64,000 bases of DNA, from the NCBI RefSeq assembly GCF_001562015.1, contig NZ_LASA01000066.1:37677-101676 (forward strand), read 5' to 3'. This DNA is from Endozoicomonas arenosclerae (GTDB lineage Bacteria; Pseudomonadota; Gammaproteobacteria; Pseudomonadales; Endozoicomonadaceae). Of the stretch, positions 54,494-63,100 are shown in pieces; the first letter of the stretch is position 1; every line of letters starts with the position of its first letter. Below the pieces are notes generated by a model. The model did no database searches. It was given only the letters and a program-made list of their open reading frames with translations, and had not been told where the DNA came from. The translations under genes and the position numbers were made by a program.

Positions 54494-54660
54494 TAGGAGC
54501 TTGTCGGACTTAAGCTTTCGAGCATGAATTTCAGTAGAGCGAGTCAGATTTTTCTATGGATTTATGCGAATAGTTGACCTATTTAAGTAAATGCATCGGA
54601 AAATCTGGCCGCTCTTTCTGGAATTCAGGCCGAAATTGTCTTGAGTCTGACAGGCTCCTA
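54494..54660. repeat. 167-bp inverted-repeat element (copy B)
   Basis: Ends TAGGAGCTTGTCGGACT and its near complement (18 of 21 matching over the outer 21 bases) bound an element homologous, in opposite orientation, to copy A at 42088-42249. They share an identical 22-base core (54565-54586) and aligned flanks such as TCGAGCAT, TTCAGTAG and GGCCG-CTCTTTCTGG. It lies between the DUF922 gene and the tRNA promoter. The remaining bases 54661-54799 hold that promoter and a T-rich stretch. Confidence 0.8.
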
Positions 54661-54727
54661 CCTATGTCAGACTGCTATTTTGATGCTTTTTTTAGCAGCT
54701 TTTTTGAATAAAGCTCGGGAGAAGGAC

Positions 54728-54755
54728 TTGACTCAGCCAGAAATCTCATTAATAT
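54728..54755 (+). promoter_or_regulatory. tRNA operon promoter
   Basis: TTGACT (54728-54733), a 16-base spacer and TAATAT (54750-54755) are followed by a GC-rich discriminator, as in stable RNA promoters. The first tRNA begins 45 bases downstream. Confidence 0.7.
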
Positions 54756-54799
54756 TCGCTGCCGTCAGGTGATGACGCAAACGCATCGCCGACAACGAT

Positions 54800-54875
54800 T
54801 CCCCGATAGCTCAGTTGGTAGAGCAAATGACTGTTAATCATTGGGTCGCTGGTTCGAGTCCAGCTCGGGGAGCCA
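54800..54875 (+). tRNA. tRNA-Asn (GTT), copy 1
   Basis: A full cloverleaf of 76 nt with acceptor TCCCCGA/TCGGGGA, anticodon loop CTGTTAA, T-loop GGTTCGAGTCC and encoded CCA end. First gene of a seven-tRNA array. Confidence 0.96.
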
Positions 54876-54944
54876 ACTCTTCTTAATCACTTCCGATTAT
54901 AAAGAGTTGAAAGTTTGTTAAACTGCGTGTTTAATAAACGGCTT

Positions 54945-55020
54945 GGGTCGTTAGCTCAGTTGGTAGAGCAGTTGGCTTTTAACCAATTGGTCGTAGGTTC
55001 GAATCCTACACGACCCACCA
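54945..55020 (+). tRNA. tRNA-Lys (TTT), copy 1
   Basis: 76-nt cloverleaf with acceptor GGGTCGT/ACGACCC, anticodon loop CTTTTAA, T-loop GGTTCGAATCC and encoded CCA. Confidence 0.96.
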
Positions 55021-55026
55021 TTTTAT

Positions 55027-55102
55027 TCCTCGATAGCTCAGTTGGTAGAGCAAATGACTGTTAATCATTGGGTCGCTGGTTCGAGTCCAGCTCGAGGAGC
55101 CA
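55027..55102 (+). tRNA. tRNA-Asn (GTT), copy 2, variant acceptor stem
   Basis: Same as copy 1 except that the acceptor stem reads TCCTCGA/TCGAGGA: a C-G pair has become T-A by changes on both strands of the stem, so pairing is kept. Only 6 bases separate it from the preceding tRNA-Lys. Confidence 0.96.
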
Positions 55103-55159
55103 TTTTAAAGCTCTTAAAAAAGAGTTTGCTTTCTGGATTGCGTATTCAGTAGGCATTGT

Positions 55160-55235
55160 GGGTCGTTAGCTCAGTTGGTAGAGCAGTTGGCTTTTAACCA
55201 ATTGGTCGTAGGTTCGAATCCTACACGACCCACCA
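55160..55235 (+). tRNA. tRNA-Lys (TTT), copy 2
   Basis: Identical in sequence to Lys copy 1 over the 76-nt gene, including CCA. Confidence 0.96.
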
Positions 55236-55242
55236 TCATTAT

Positions 55243-55318
55243 TCCCCGATAGCTCAGTTGGTAGAGCAAATGACTGTTAATCATTGGGTCGCTGGTTCGA
55301 GTCCAGCTCGGGGAGCCA
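55243..55318 (+). tRNA. tRNA-Asn (GTT), copy 3
   Basis: Same sequence as Asn copy 1, with the TCCCCGA/TCGGGGA acceptor stem. It starts 7 bases after Lys copy 2. Confidence 0.96.
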
Positions 55319-55375
55319 TCTTCTGACTCTTAAGCAAGAGTCTGTTTTTTGAACTGCGCGTTCATAAAGCATTGT

Positions 55376-55451
55376 GGGTCGTTAGCTCAGTTGGTAGAGC
55401 AGTTGGCTTTTAACCAATTGGTCGTAGGTTCGAATCCTACACGACCCACCA
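55376..55451 (+). tRNA. tRNA-Lys (TTT), copy 3
   Basis: 76-nt gene identical to the other Lys copies. The spacer before it resembles that before Lys copies 1 and 2 (CTCTTAA..AGAGT, then GCG-TT), indicating that Asn-Lys units were duplicated. Confidence 0.96.
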
Positions 55452-55510
55452 TTACAATTCAGTGTCTTGAAAAGCACAGCTTGATAAGATTGCGTATCTT
55501 ATTAAGTGTT

Positions 55511-55586
55511 GGGTCGTTAGCTCAGTTGGTAGAGCAGTTGGCTTTTAACCAATTGGTCGTAGGTTCGAATCCTACACGACCCACCA
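55511..55586 (+). tRNA. tRNA-Lys (TTT), copy 4
   Basis: Last tRNA of the array and the only one that follows another Lys copy directly. Identical 76-nt sequence. A strong terminator follows after 6 bases. Confidence 0.96.
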
Positions 55587-55592
55587 TTTCAT

Positions 55593-55623
55593 AAAAAAGC
55601 CGGTTCATTGAACCGGCTTTTTT
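55593..55623 (+). terminator. Terminator of the tRNA operon
   Basis: GCCGGTTC-ATT-GAACCGGC is preceded by A6 and followed by T6, a classic intrinsic terminator that could also serve ndh from the other strand. Confidence 0.92.
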
Positions 55624-55693
55624 ATTGGTGTGGAAAAAAAATCCCGAAAACAACTGAAATCATTTCCGGGATCTTTGAATCCTGCTGTGTTCG

Positions 55694-57013
55694 TTAATGC
55701 AGTTTCAAATGAGGTCGGGTGGTTTTACCGATAAAGTCTTTCAGAATCAGAGTTCCTGTTCGGAATCGACCAAACAAGGCTACCTGGTGCATTCGATAAA
55801 GGCTGATGTAAAACATTTTGGCCATCATCCCCTCCACCATCATCTCTCCACCGGTAATAGCGCCCATCAGGTTGCCTACAGCGCTGAAACGGCTCAGGGA
55901 AATCAGAGAGCCATAGTCCTTGTAGGTAAAGGTCAAGGGCTGCTGGTTGTCCAGAACATGACCCATCAGGCTCTTAGCGAGCATTTCCGCTTGCTGGTGG
56001 GCTGCCTGAGCTCTGGGGGGGATAGTGATCGGTTCGCCATTATTATCCTTTAGAGTGCAGCTGGCGCAGTCTCCCAGTGCATAGATGTGATCGTCCAGTG
56101 TTGTTTGCAATGTAGGCCTGACCAATAACTGGTTAATCCTGTTGGTTTCCAGCCCGGCAATATCTTTTAAAAATGCCGGGGCTTTAATACCGGCAGCCCA
56201 GATACTCAGATCGGAATCAATAAAGTCACCGCTTTTGGTGTTCAGACCTTTTTTGGTGATCTCACTGACCAGCTGGTTGGTTTGTATAACCACGCCCAGT
56301 TTTTGCAGCTGTTTATGCACGCTGCTACTGATCCGTATGGGCAGGGCAGGAAGTATACGATCACTGCCTTCAATAATGGTGATCTTGACCTTATTCGGTT
56401 GTATGGCATCAAGGCCGTATCGAGCGAGCTCGATGGCGGCATGATGGAGTTCTGCCGCTAGTTCTACACCCGTTGCTCCGGCTCCAATAATGGCGATGTT
56501 CAGCTCTGGGGAAGCTTCGTGGGAAGCCTGGGCATGAAGGTAGTGGTTCAGCAGAGTAGTGTGGACCCTCTCTGCCTGTTCCCGGTTATCGAGAAACAGG
56601 CAGTGGTCCACGGCTCCGGGAGTATTGAAGTCATTAGCGGTACTGCCCACACAGATCACCAGATCATCGTATTCGAGATTACGCTCAGGTACGACTTCTT
56701 CACCGGCATCATCAGTGATAGGAGCCAGCGTGATGGTTTTGTTGTCTCTATCCAGATCTGACATGCGTCCGGGGAGAAACTGGAAATGATTCCATTTGGC
56801 TTGGGCTAAATAGCTGAGTTCGTCTTCAAAAGCATTCAGAGAGCCCGCAGCTACTTCATGCAACAGGGGTTTCCAGAAATGGGTTTTTCGTGCATCAACC
56901 AGAGTGATATGAGCTTTCTTTTTCTTTCCCAGTTTTTTGCCCAGTTTGGTGGCGAGTCCAAGTCCACCGGCACCACCTCCGACAATAACTATCTTATGCA
57001 GCTGATCAGTCAC
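55694..57013 (-). CDS. ndh: Type II NADH dehydrogenase
   Basis: Ndh is the single-subunit, non-proton-pumping NADH:quinone oxidoreductase at the inner membrane. The 439-residue protein has two dinucleotide motifs (VIVGGGAGGLGLA for FAD; IAIIGAGATGVELAAEL for NADH), the family sequence YALGDCASC and a C-terminal amphipathic region (about 370-430) for membrane binding. The start is GTG at 57013 with GAGAGA upstream. Confidence 0.94.
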   Translation of the reverse strand: MTDQLHKIVIVGGGAGGLGLATKLGKKLGKKKKAHITLVDARKTHFWKPLLHEVAAGSLNAFEDELSYLAQAKWNHFQFLPGRMSDLDRDNKTITLAPITDDAGEEVVPERNLEYDDLVICVGSTANDFNTPGAVDHCLFLDNREQAERVHTTLLNHYLHAQASHEASPELNIAIIGAGATGVELAAELHHAAIELARYGLDAIQPNKVKITIIEGSDRILPALPIRISSSVHKQLQKLGVVIQTNQLVSEITKKGLNTKSGDFIDSDLSIWAAGIKAPAFLKDIAGLETNRINQLLVRPTLQTTLDDHIYALGDCASCTLKDNNGEPITIPPRAQAAHQQAEMLAKSLMGHVLDNQQPLTFTYKDYGSLISLSRFSAVGNLMGAITGGEMMVEGMMAKMFYISLYRMHQVALFGRFRTGTLILKDFIGKTTRPHLKLH

Positions 57014-57138
57014 TTTATTCTCTCTATTTTTATAAAGGAGTGTTCTGAATCAGTCTGGTAATACAATCATGTATTAACTTTTATTTTTTGGAGAGGGAAA
57101 CTGATTGAGAACACACCCTTGGCTGTCTGATCACAGCT

Positions 57139-57324
57139 TCACCCAAGAATAAAGGTGCCAATTACACGGCTGAGAACACCCAGAATAACAATAATCACGG
57201 CCAGCCAGAGCATCAGCTTGAGAGGTCTGAAACTATTGCGTTCAGTTGCATTGGTTCCGGAACTGATAAAACGATCAACCTTGGCTTGATCTTCAGGGTA
57301 GAGACGGGTTTGAGTTTTCTCCAT
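57139..57324 (-). CDS. DUF3094 single-span membrane protein
   Basis: This 61-residue protein has a soluble N-terminus with LYPEDQAKVDRFIS and a single C-terminal membrane helix (LMLWLAVIIVILGVLSRVIGTFI). It matches what I recall of DUF3094, a small family of Pseudomonas-like gammaproteobacteria with unknown function. The ATG at 57324 has GGAG 8 bases upstream; 57342 is less suitable. It is 126 bases upstream of ndh on the same strand. Confidence 0.8.
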   Translation of the reverse strand: MEKTQTRLYPEDQAKVDRFISSGTNATERNSFRPLKLMLWLAVIIVILGVLSRVIGTFILG

Positions 57325-57530
57325 GCTGCCACTCCGTATCACTGTATAGCCTTTGGAATTTCTAGAGTATGCTCTTTAAACAGTGGATCTGCCAATAGTT
57401 AACCTGAATTTGACTGAAAAATATCCATAATTGTCTGAACATAAGTGCTATTTGGCCATTCTGTCACAGTTGACCCGGCTCGCGCTGTCCATCAATCTAA
57501 TAGGGGCAGAATGGAATCTGGACGCATCGG

Positions 57531-58223
57531 GTGAAACTGTTTCTATTAGGTTTAAAGGTTCAGTACTTTGATTGGCTTGAGCTTTTCAAGGTACTTCTCC
57601 GTTACTCCTCTCAACGTCTTTTCCTCAAGGCTTTTCTTGAACTGAAGCTCCGATATCTATTGGACAGCCCCTTTCAGGTCAGTAAACGTTTCCTTGTTAA
57701 AAGAAAGTCAAATGACGTGTATCTTTACGGGGAGACGCCATTAACCGTACTAGATGAGATCTGTAAAAAAGCAGAAATTGACTCTGGGGATCATGTTTTC
57801 GAGTTGGGGGCGGGCAGTGGATTTACATCTCTCTGGCTGGCAGCTTTTGCCGGTGTCAAAGTGACATCCATTGAGCAGGTCCCCATCTTCTGTCGAAGGC
57901 TCAAGCGTGTCAGTCAAAGAATGAATGCTGTTGAACTGAATGTTGTTGAAGGTGACTATCTGGAAGTGGATCTATCAGAAGCTTCTTTTGTTTATCTCTA
58001 TGCATCCAATCTGGGTGACCTGACTATTCGTTGTCTGACTCTGAGAATGCTGGCATTAAGGCCGGGAAGCAGAGTTATTTCTGTCAGTTATCCTCTGCAG
58101 GAATACTGCCCTGTCCCCGGTATCTTTGATTTGAAACAGCAGTTTTCTGTGCGCTTCCCATGGGGGGAGGCCGAGGTGTTTCTACAGATCAGAACATCTG
58201 ATGTGCAGAAGTCATGCGACTGA
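57531..58223 (+). CDS. Class I SAM-dependent methyltransferase
   Basis: The 230-residue protein has a hydrophobic N-terminus (MKLFLLGLKVQYFDW) and a methyltransferase core: FELGAGSGFTSLWLAAFAG (SAM motif I), VTSIEQVP (motif II), and VVEGDYLEVDLSEASFVYLYASN. The DOT1-like or rRNA-type core does not reveal the substrate. The start is GTG at 57531; a minicistron beginning ATG at 57511 with AGGGG upstream ends TGA on top of this GTG (GTGA), which suggests translational coupling. Its end overlaps the convergent next gene by 35 bases. Confidence 0.8.
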   Translation: MKLFLLGLKVQYFDWLELFKVLLRYSSQRLFLKAFLELKLRYLLDSPFQVSKRFLVKRKSNDVYLYGETPLTVLDEICKKAEIDSGDHVFELGAGSGFTSLWLAAFAGVKVTSIEQVPIFCRRLKRVSQRMNAVELNVVEGDYLEVDLSEASFVYLYASNLGDLTIRCLTLRMLALRPGSRVISVSYPLQEYCPVPGIFDLKQQFSVRFPWGEAEVFLQIRTSDVQKSCD

Positions 58224-58980
58224 CTATAGTGCTTCCATAACGGGCCACCAGTTCAGGGACTGGTTTTCCAGGAAACTGATCAATACCCACCTTAATGAAG
58301 TTCCATGCGGCCTGAGCCTGCTTTATCGGTTTGGCAGCATGGGCGTGATCGCCAAATTGTTTATCGAGCTTTGATAGTTTTTGTTCAAAGTGTCTGGCCA
58401 GAGTCTGTAACTGCAGTCTTCCCGAAGCGGTTTTGTCCTCTTTCAACTCAGACAGTGTCAGACTCAGGTATTCCCGTGATAAACGTTGCATCAGCAAAGC
58501 TTGTTCAAGAAAGCCCAGTTTTTTGTTTCGGTGAGGGAAGCGGGTCAGGAGCTTTTGGCGAAGGAGTAACAGTTTTCGATCCAGCTTGGCCAGTGCCAGC
58601 AGCAGAGTTGAAGCCTCAGGGGGGCGGGAATGCGCAGGCAGTTCAGCCATCCAGGCGGCGTGTCTACTGATGATAGGCCAGAGCGACAGGGTTGAAGCCA
58701 GCAGCTTGGCTGTTTCCTGATCCCGGGATTGCTCTGGCAGGGCAGGGATGCTCTGGTTTAACAGGGCAAGATTATCTTGCATCTGTTCTCTGGCTTCCTT
58801 GTTGAGGAAATCAATCTGCAGAAGATGAATGTTGACGATCAGCTGATTTAACAGCAGTTCCTGTTTCAGAAGATATTCAGAGGTCAGGGTGTTACTTTTT
58901 ACAGGCTGTTCAGAAGCAACGGCCTGATTCATCAGAGCCAGAAGAAAAAGCAGTGGAGCCAGTCTAAGAGCTTTAGGCAT
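58189..58980 (-). CDS. Unknown periplasmic helical protein
   Basis: The 263-residue protein has a signal peptide (LAPLLFLLALMNQAVASE) and an almost wholly helical, Leu/Gln-rich mature part resembling the sensor half of PilJ/NarX-type helical bundles; this similarity is impressionistic. I do not recognise a family with certainty. The ATG at 58980 gives a better signal peptide than the one at 59007, where AAGGG would abut the start. It overlaps the methyltransferase 3' end by 35 bases. Confidence 0.7.
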   Translation of the reverse strand: MPKALRLAPLLFLLALMNQAVASEQPVKSNTLTSEYLLKQELLLNQLIVNIHLLQIDFLNKEAREQMQDNLALLNQSIPALPEQSRDQETAKLLASTLSLWPIISRHAAWMAELPAHSRPPEASTLLLALAKLDRKLLLLRQKLLTRFPHRNKKLGFLEQALLMQRLSREYLSLTLSELKEDKTASGRLQLQTLARHFEQKLSKLDKQFGDHAHAAKPIKQAQAAWNFIKVGIDQFPGKPVPELVARYGSTIVSRMTSAHQMF

Positions 58981-59109
58981 GATGGGACCCGGAAACAGTG
59001 AAATCATCCCTTATGTATCGGATGTCCCGGCTGCCACTTGATTGTGACAGCCTTTTAATATCACTATCAAAACCCATCAAGGCATGCAAATGCACACCTT
59101 AAGTTAGTG

Positions 59110-60108
59110 TCAGCTATTGCCTTCGAGCTGCTCTTTGAGTTTTGCCGGTACTTCCTTGATCACCAGCTGGTTCAGGTCCTTGTTGTAGATCACCTGGGTG
59201 CCGAGTAACTCTGCATCAAAGGCAATGTTGAGTCCTTTGCTGCGGCCAGTGAATTTAACCAGTTGGGTCAGGGTGCGCTTCTCTGGAGCCATGGGTTGGC
59301 TCATATCGTAATCACGGGTGTTGACGAAGCGGGCAAAGTCATCGGAGCCTGCTTCGCTAAGGTAGCCGGTGAGCTCGTCCAGAGTCAGGGCATCACCTTC
59401 GTCTATTTTGGTCTGGCAGTAGTCGTAAACCTGACGGCTGACTTCCTTGTGATTCTCCAGTGAGGGCGCTTCTTTGGCGTACTCTTTTACGGCACTGACC
59501 AGCGTATCGGCTTCTTCCTTACTGTTGCTGGTTTCATTGCACCCAAGGGCTTCCTGAAAGACATCGCTCAGTCGGCGGCCGCCGCGGGGGCGAAGGAAGG
59601 AAAGGTAACGGCCACTGTTTTCATTGCCCTGCCACTCAGTGATGTTGATTCTGCAGGCCAGAGGCATTTTGGCGGTATCCAGATAAGCAACGTCCTGAAT
59701 AGAAAGGTCTTCAGTCACCGTTACGCTGACATTGCTGGTCAGCATGCAAAGCATGAAATAGCGGGTCAGACCCTGTTGATAGTCTGCAAACAAAAGATAG
59801 CCACCACCCAGGGCACCAGCCTGATCCAGCTTTTCAAGAAGCTGGTTCAGGGTGTTCTGAGTCAGAGTGGTAAAGTCCAGATTGTCTTCCAGATACTCGC
59901 CCAGTTCTGCCGGGAAAGGGCTTTCAGCTTCCGGGTTAAATTGACCGTACTGTTTGTCCTGCTTCTTGTTGTAGGTTTGCAGCAGATCGTCCAGCATGGC
60001 TTCCAATGCCGGAGTGGGTGTCAGGCTGTGACCTGCCGGAATTGCAGTCAGGTTGTCACTGCCTGGTACCTGTTCCAGCTGATGGACAATAATTTGTTGA
60101 ATAGCCAT
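59110..60108 (-). CDS. yejK: Nucleoid-associated protein YejK/NdpA
   Basis: The 332-residue protein matches the YejK (NdpA) family of 37-kDa nucleoid-associated proteins: IQQIIVHQLEQ at the start, CRINITEWQ, YLSFLRPRGGRRLSDVFQEALGC and a C-terminal FTGRSKGLNIAFDAELLG. Length is normal (E. coli 335). It binds the chromosome with an unclear role. The gene is downstream of the GH63-like gene on the same strand. Confidence 0.95.
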   Translation of the reverse strand: MAIQQIIVHQLEQVPGSDNLTAIPAGHSLTPTPALEAMLDDLLQTYNKKQDKQYGQFNPEAESPFPAELGEYLEDNLDFTTLTQNTLNQLLEKLDQAGALGGGYLLFADYQQGLTRYFMLCMLTSNVSVTVTEDLSIQDVAYLDTAKMPLACRINITEWQGNENSGRYLSFLRPRGGRRLSDVFQEALGCNETSNSKEEADTLVSAVKEYAKEAPSLENHKEVSRQVYDYCQTKIDEGDALTLDELTGYLSEAGSDDFARFVNTRDYDMSQPMAPEKRTLTQLVKFTGRSKGLNIAFDAELLGTQVIYNKDLNQLVIKEVPAKLKEQLEGNS

Positions 60109-60145
60109 AAGTTATGAGTCTTGCAAAAATACAGATCTCCTAATG

Positions 60146-62020
60146 TTACCGGCATTGTTCCAAATCGGACATATTAAAAGTTAACCTTTTCATGACCTCC
60201 TCCTCCCGATAGTAAACAATCAGGCTTTCAATGCCCTGATCAACCAGTCCTTTGGCTGACAGAGTGAAGTCGGATTCATGCAGCGGCTGGCCAGGCGAGA
60301 CTTCCAGGTGAATAACACCGCTTCCAATGTGAAGGTTTCGGATGCCATGGGTATCATATCTGTGCAGGTGCCATGTGATGCTGGTTTCATGGACATTGAT
60401 TCCTATCAGGCTTTCCTGAACCAGACCAATGGGTCCCAGTCCGGCCCAGCCAAGAAAGTTACTTTTAGCCGGGGTCTTTTTTTCATCGTTCCTTTTGCCG
60501 GGACCACCATTCGTTGGACTGTTGTATTCGTAGAACTGTTCCTTGAGTGTTTCAGGTTCAGTGGTTTCGGATTCATTACTGGCCTGAATCAGATTGTTAG
60601 CCAGCTTTTCAAGGTATTTCTCCGTTGAAGCGGTATATTCGAGCCAGGCATTGTGTTTATCCGCGGCATAGTTCATCAAGCCTTTCAGAGTGATGTACAC
60701 CAATGGTGGCCAGGAACCTCCCTGCCAGTAGTTACCGTCTTCATTAAACTGATATCGTAACAGTCGCAGCCATTTAAGAATGGGCCAGTAGATCTGTGCC
60801 AGAGATGGGTAGGGCATTTCGCTTTTGAAATAGAGTGAGCTGGATAACATGGGCAGCATGGCATCCACCTGACTTTGACTGGCTACTTCAGCATAGAGAG
60901 TCCAGAACATTGACAGGGTGAAAGTGGTTTCCTTGTTTTCACAGGTGCCCCGTACATTAAAGTAGCCTCCATTGTGACTATCCCACATGCACTCATTAAT
61001 TTTGTCCTTTAGCTCTGAGGACTTTGCTTTGTAAGCTTCAGACTGTTCGTTATTTCCCAGTACCCGTTCAATATTTGCCATGGCGTCGTAGTGGAGTTTC
61101 ATCTGGGCAGATATGTCGAGCCAGGCGTCGTTCTTATCAAGTAAATCGATAACGTTAATGGCCTCGGGTGATGAATGGCCACTGATTTTTTGTTCATCTT
61201 TGGACCATGTGTCAAATCCAAGAGGAATATTATCCATACCTGAGCCAAAGGCCCGTTGCCAGAATAGCCCTTTCAGCGGGCCTGCTTTTACCTGACGGTT
61301 GTTTTCCTGCCACTGGGTATAGTGCTCAAGAGGGAGAACGACTCTGTGCAGTCTTTGTGCATCTCTGCTTAGCAGGTAATACCGCCATTCTGCGTGTGCG
61401 ACCAATGGCGGGTTGTTTTTATTCTCTTCGATGTAGAGTTCCCTGATTTTTTTTTCCCTGACTCGATTGAGTGCTTCATCAGTCTCGTTTTCGGTCTTTA
61501 TCAAAGATGTGGGTTGCGAAGGCACGTAATGGATTTCATAGCCATAAGGGCTGGTTTCTCTGGGAATAAAACCATTGGGATGCTGAAACCGGTAAAAATT
61601 ATCCAACCCTCCGGTAATGGGAAAATAGCGGTGTGCATAGAGACCAAACCCGAAAGTACAGAAAGCCTGGTCCCAGAAAAACTCGTGATTTGAAAATTGA
61701 GTGCTGAGCCAGTCTGAGACATATCGGTTGTTGCGTTGATCTTCAGGCCATCGGATATTGTTAAAGAAGGTGATCCAGGCGATCTTGTTGAGAGTATTAA
61801 TGTGCGTATCTTCTATAAGGACTTCTGGGAGTAGCTGCTGAAGGTTCGCTTCACTGTATCTCCAGGGACGACTTAAGGGGAACGCATAAGTTTGTTTGTC
61901 AAAATACTGGCCTTCGGATTCTCCGGCCATCCGGTACAGGTGTGAGTCTCCTATCCAATAAGCCTGGCAAAGTGTTGCAACGCACAAAAAAAACAGCGCG
62001 AGAGCCACCGGGTAACGCAT
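60146..62020 (-). CDS. Secreted GH63-like alpha-glycosidase
   Basis: The 624-residue protein has a signal peptide (1-20) and an (alpha/alpha)6-barrel of the GH63 (YgjK-like) family. Family landmarks are FFWDQAF (115-120), NGFIPRE (149-155), PPLVAHA, the catalytic acid D263 in SGMDNIP, NYWQGGSWPPLVY, and the catalytic base region QFYEYNSPTNGG. It should hydrolyse alpha-linked glucose or mannose glycans in the periplasm or outside. GGAG precedes the ATG. It lies next to PAP2 and yejK on the same strand with gaps of 54 and 37 bases. Confidence 0.85.
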   Translation of the reverse strand: MRYPVALALFFLCVATLCQAYWIGDSHLYRMAGESEGQYFDKQTYAFPLSRPWRYSEANLQQLLPEVLIEDTHINTLNKIAWITFFNNIRWPEDQRNNRYVSDWLSTQFSNHEFFWDQAFCTFGFGLYAHRYFPITGGLDNFYRFQHPNGFIPRETSPYGYEIHYVPSQPTSLIKTENETDEALNRVREKKIRELYIEENKNNPPLVAHAEWRYYLLSRDAQRLHRVVLPLEHYTQWQENNRQVKAGPLKGLFWQRAFGSGMDNIPLGFDTWSKDEQKISGHSSPEAINVIDLLDKNDAWLDISAQMKLHYDAMANIERVLGNNEQSEAYKAKSSELKDKINECMWDSHNGGYFNVRGTCENKETTFTLSMFWTLYAEVASQSQVDAMLPMLSSSLYFKSEMPYPSLAQIYWPILKWLRLLRYQFNEDGNYWQGGSWPPLVYITLKGLMNYAADKHNAWLEYTASTEKYLEKLANNLIQASNESETTEPETLKEQFYEYNSPTNGGPGKRNDEKKTPAKSNFLGWAGLGPIGLVQESLIGINVHETSITWHLHRYDTHGIRNLHIGSGVIHLEVSPGQPLHESDFTLSAKGLVDQGIESLIVYYREEEVMKRLTFNMSDLEQCR

Positions 62021-62074
62021 TGAATACTCCGTATCGTTTTTATTGTGACTGTTATATTGATCGCTTGAAGCGAA

Positions 62075-62986
62075 TTATCTGTGTTTTCCCAGAAGCCTTT
62101 GATAGGTCATGGGCCAGAGGCCCGCTCCCCAGAATGCTACTAGAAAAGCTTCGAGCCAGCGGAAAAGATAGTAGAGAGTGGGAAGATCTTCCGGTTGTGG
62201 AAGGTAAGGCAGGAGCTTATAGAGCAGCGAAACACTGAAGGCTCCAGGCAGCGCCTGGGTGAAAAAGAGTCTCAAGGAGGGTTTCCCAAATGCAGGTGCA
62301 AACAGTAATCCCAGCCCTATTCCACAAAATAACCCGGTAAATTTGGCCATTTTACTGTAGGGAAATAGAGCACCATTCCCGGCTCCCCAGTTAAAAATCT
62401 CTCTGAACAAAAGCGTAATCATCAGTGGCAGTGAACAGGCAACTAACACGATCAGACAGCGCTTCCAGAAAGTTTTGGCATTGAGGTAGGTAAGAAAGGG
62501 TTTTTCCAAGGATATGAAGAGAAAAAGGATGATAGTTCCAAAACTGATGCCTACCAGAATATGGGAAGGGAAGTGGACGCCCAGATACAACCTTGAGATT
62601 GCGGTAGAAAAAATCATGAACAGGGCCAGCGCCCAGAGCCAGCGACTCTTTAAGGTGCTGGCCAGGAGACCCCAGAGCACTACGGCATTCTGAGTGTGAC
62701 CAGAGGGCATGCCGAAGGCTTTTTCTGACATGCCATTGTAGAGTTCCGGATAAAGCCAGTAGGGCCTTGGTGAAGCAAAGAACTGGCGGCAGGCACCAAA
62801 GACTGTAGTGCTGATCTCAGTACCAATGGCGAGACGGGCACCCAGGTATTTGTAGCCCGACCAGTACAGGAGACCTGCTATCAAAAGAAAGTGGTAGGAG
62901 TAGCCAAAGGCGGAGATGGCTCTCAGATAACTATCAAAAGCGACAAGCTTCTGCTGTAACAACGCAATAAACTGAAAAGCTTCCAT
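62075..62986 (-). CDS. PAP2-family membrane phosphatase
   Basis: The 303-residue protein has six or more membrane spans and the PAP2 motifs in order: FFASPRPYW (motif 1, with Arg-Pro), MPSGHTQNA (motif 2) and SRLYLGVHFPSH (motif 3, with His). Members dephosphorylate lipids such as undecaprenyl-pyrophosphate or phosphatidate. The C-terminal third (from about 200) adds helices not in the minimal family. The substrate cannot be told. Confidence 0.9.
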   Translation of the reverse strand: MEAFQFIALLQQKLVAFDSYLRAISAFGYSYHFLLIAGLLYWSGYKYLGARLAIGTEISTTVFGACRQFFASPRPYWLYPELYNGMSEKAFGMPSGHTQNAVVLWGLLASTLKSRWLWALALFMIFSTAISRLYLGVHFPSHILVGISFGTIILFLFISLEKPFLTYLNAKTFWKRCLIVLVACSLPLMITLLFREIFNWGAGNGALFPYSKMAKFTGLFCGIGLGLLFAPAFGKPSLRLFFTQALPGAFSVSLLYKLLPYLPQPEDLPTLYYLFRWLEAFLVAFWGAGLWPMTYQRLLGKHR

Positions 62987-63100
62987 CGTTTTACCTTGAA
63001 AAGCAGATTGCTATGTTGCTTCTCGAGTTTGGAGGGCATGCAGAATGTTTTTTGCCCTTGGCTGATGATCTGTTCTATGGCTCTGGTCGTGATTCAGAAC

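Noticed and set aside
55349..55594. Open frame with a repeated NQLVVGSNPTRPTI peptide
   Set aside because: It is an in-frame reading through two tRNA-Lys genes, a common artefact.
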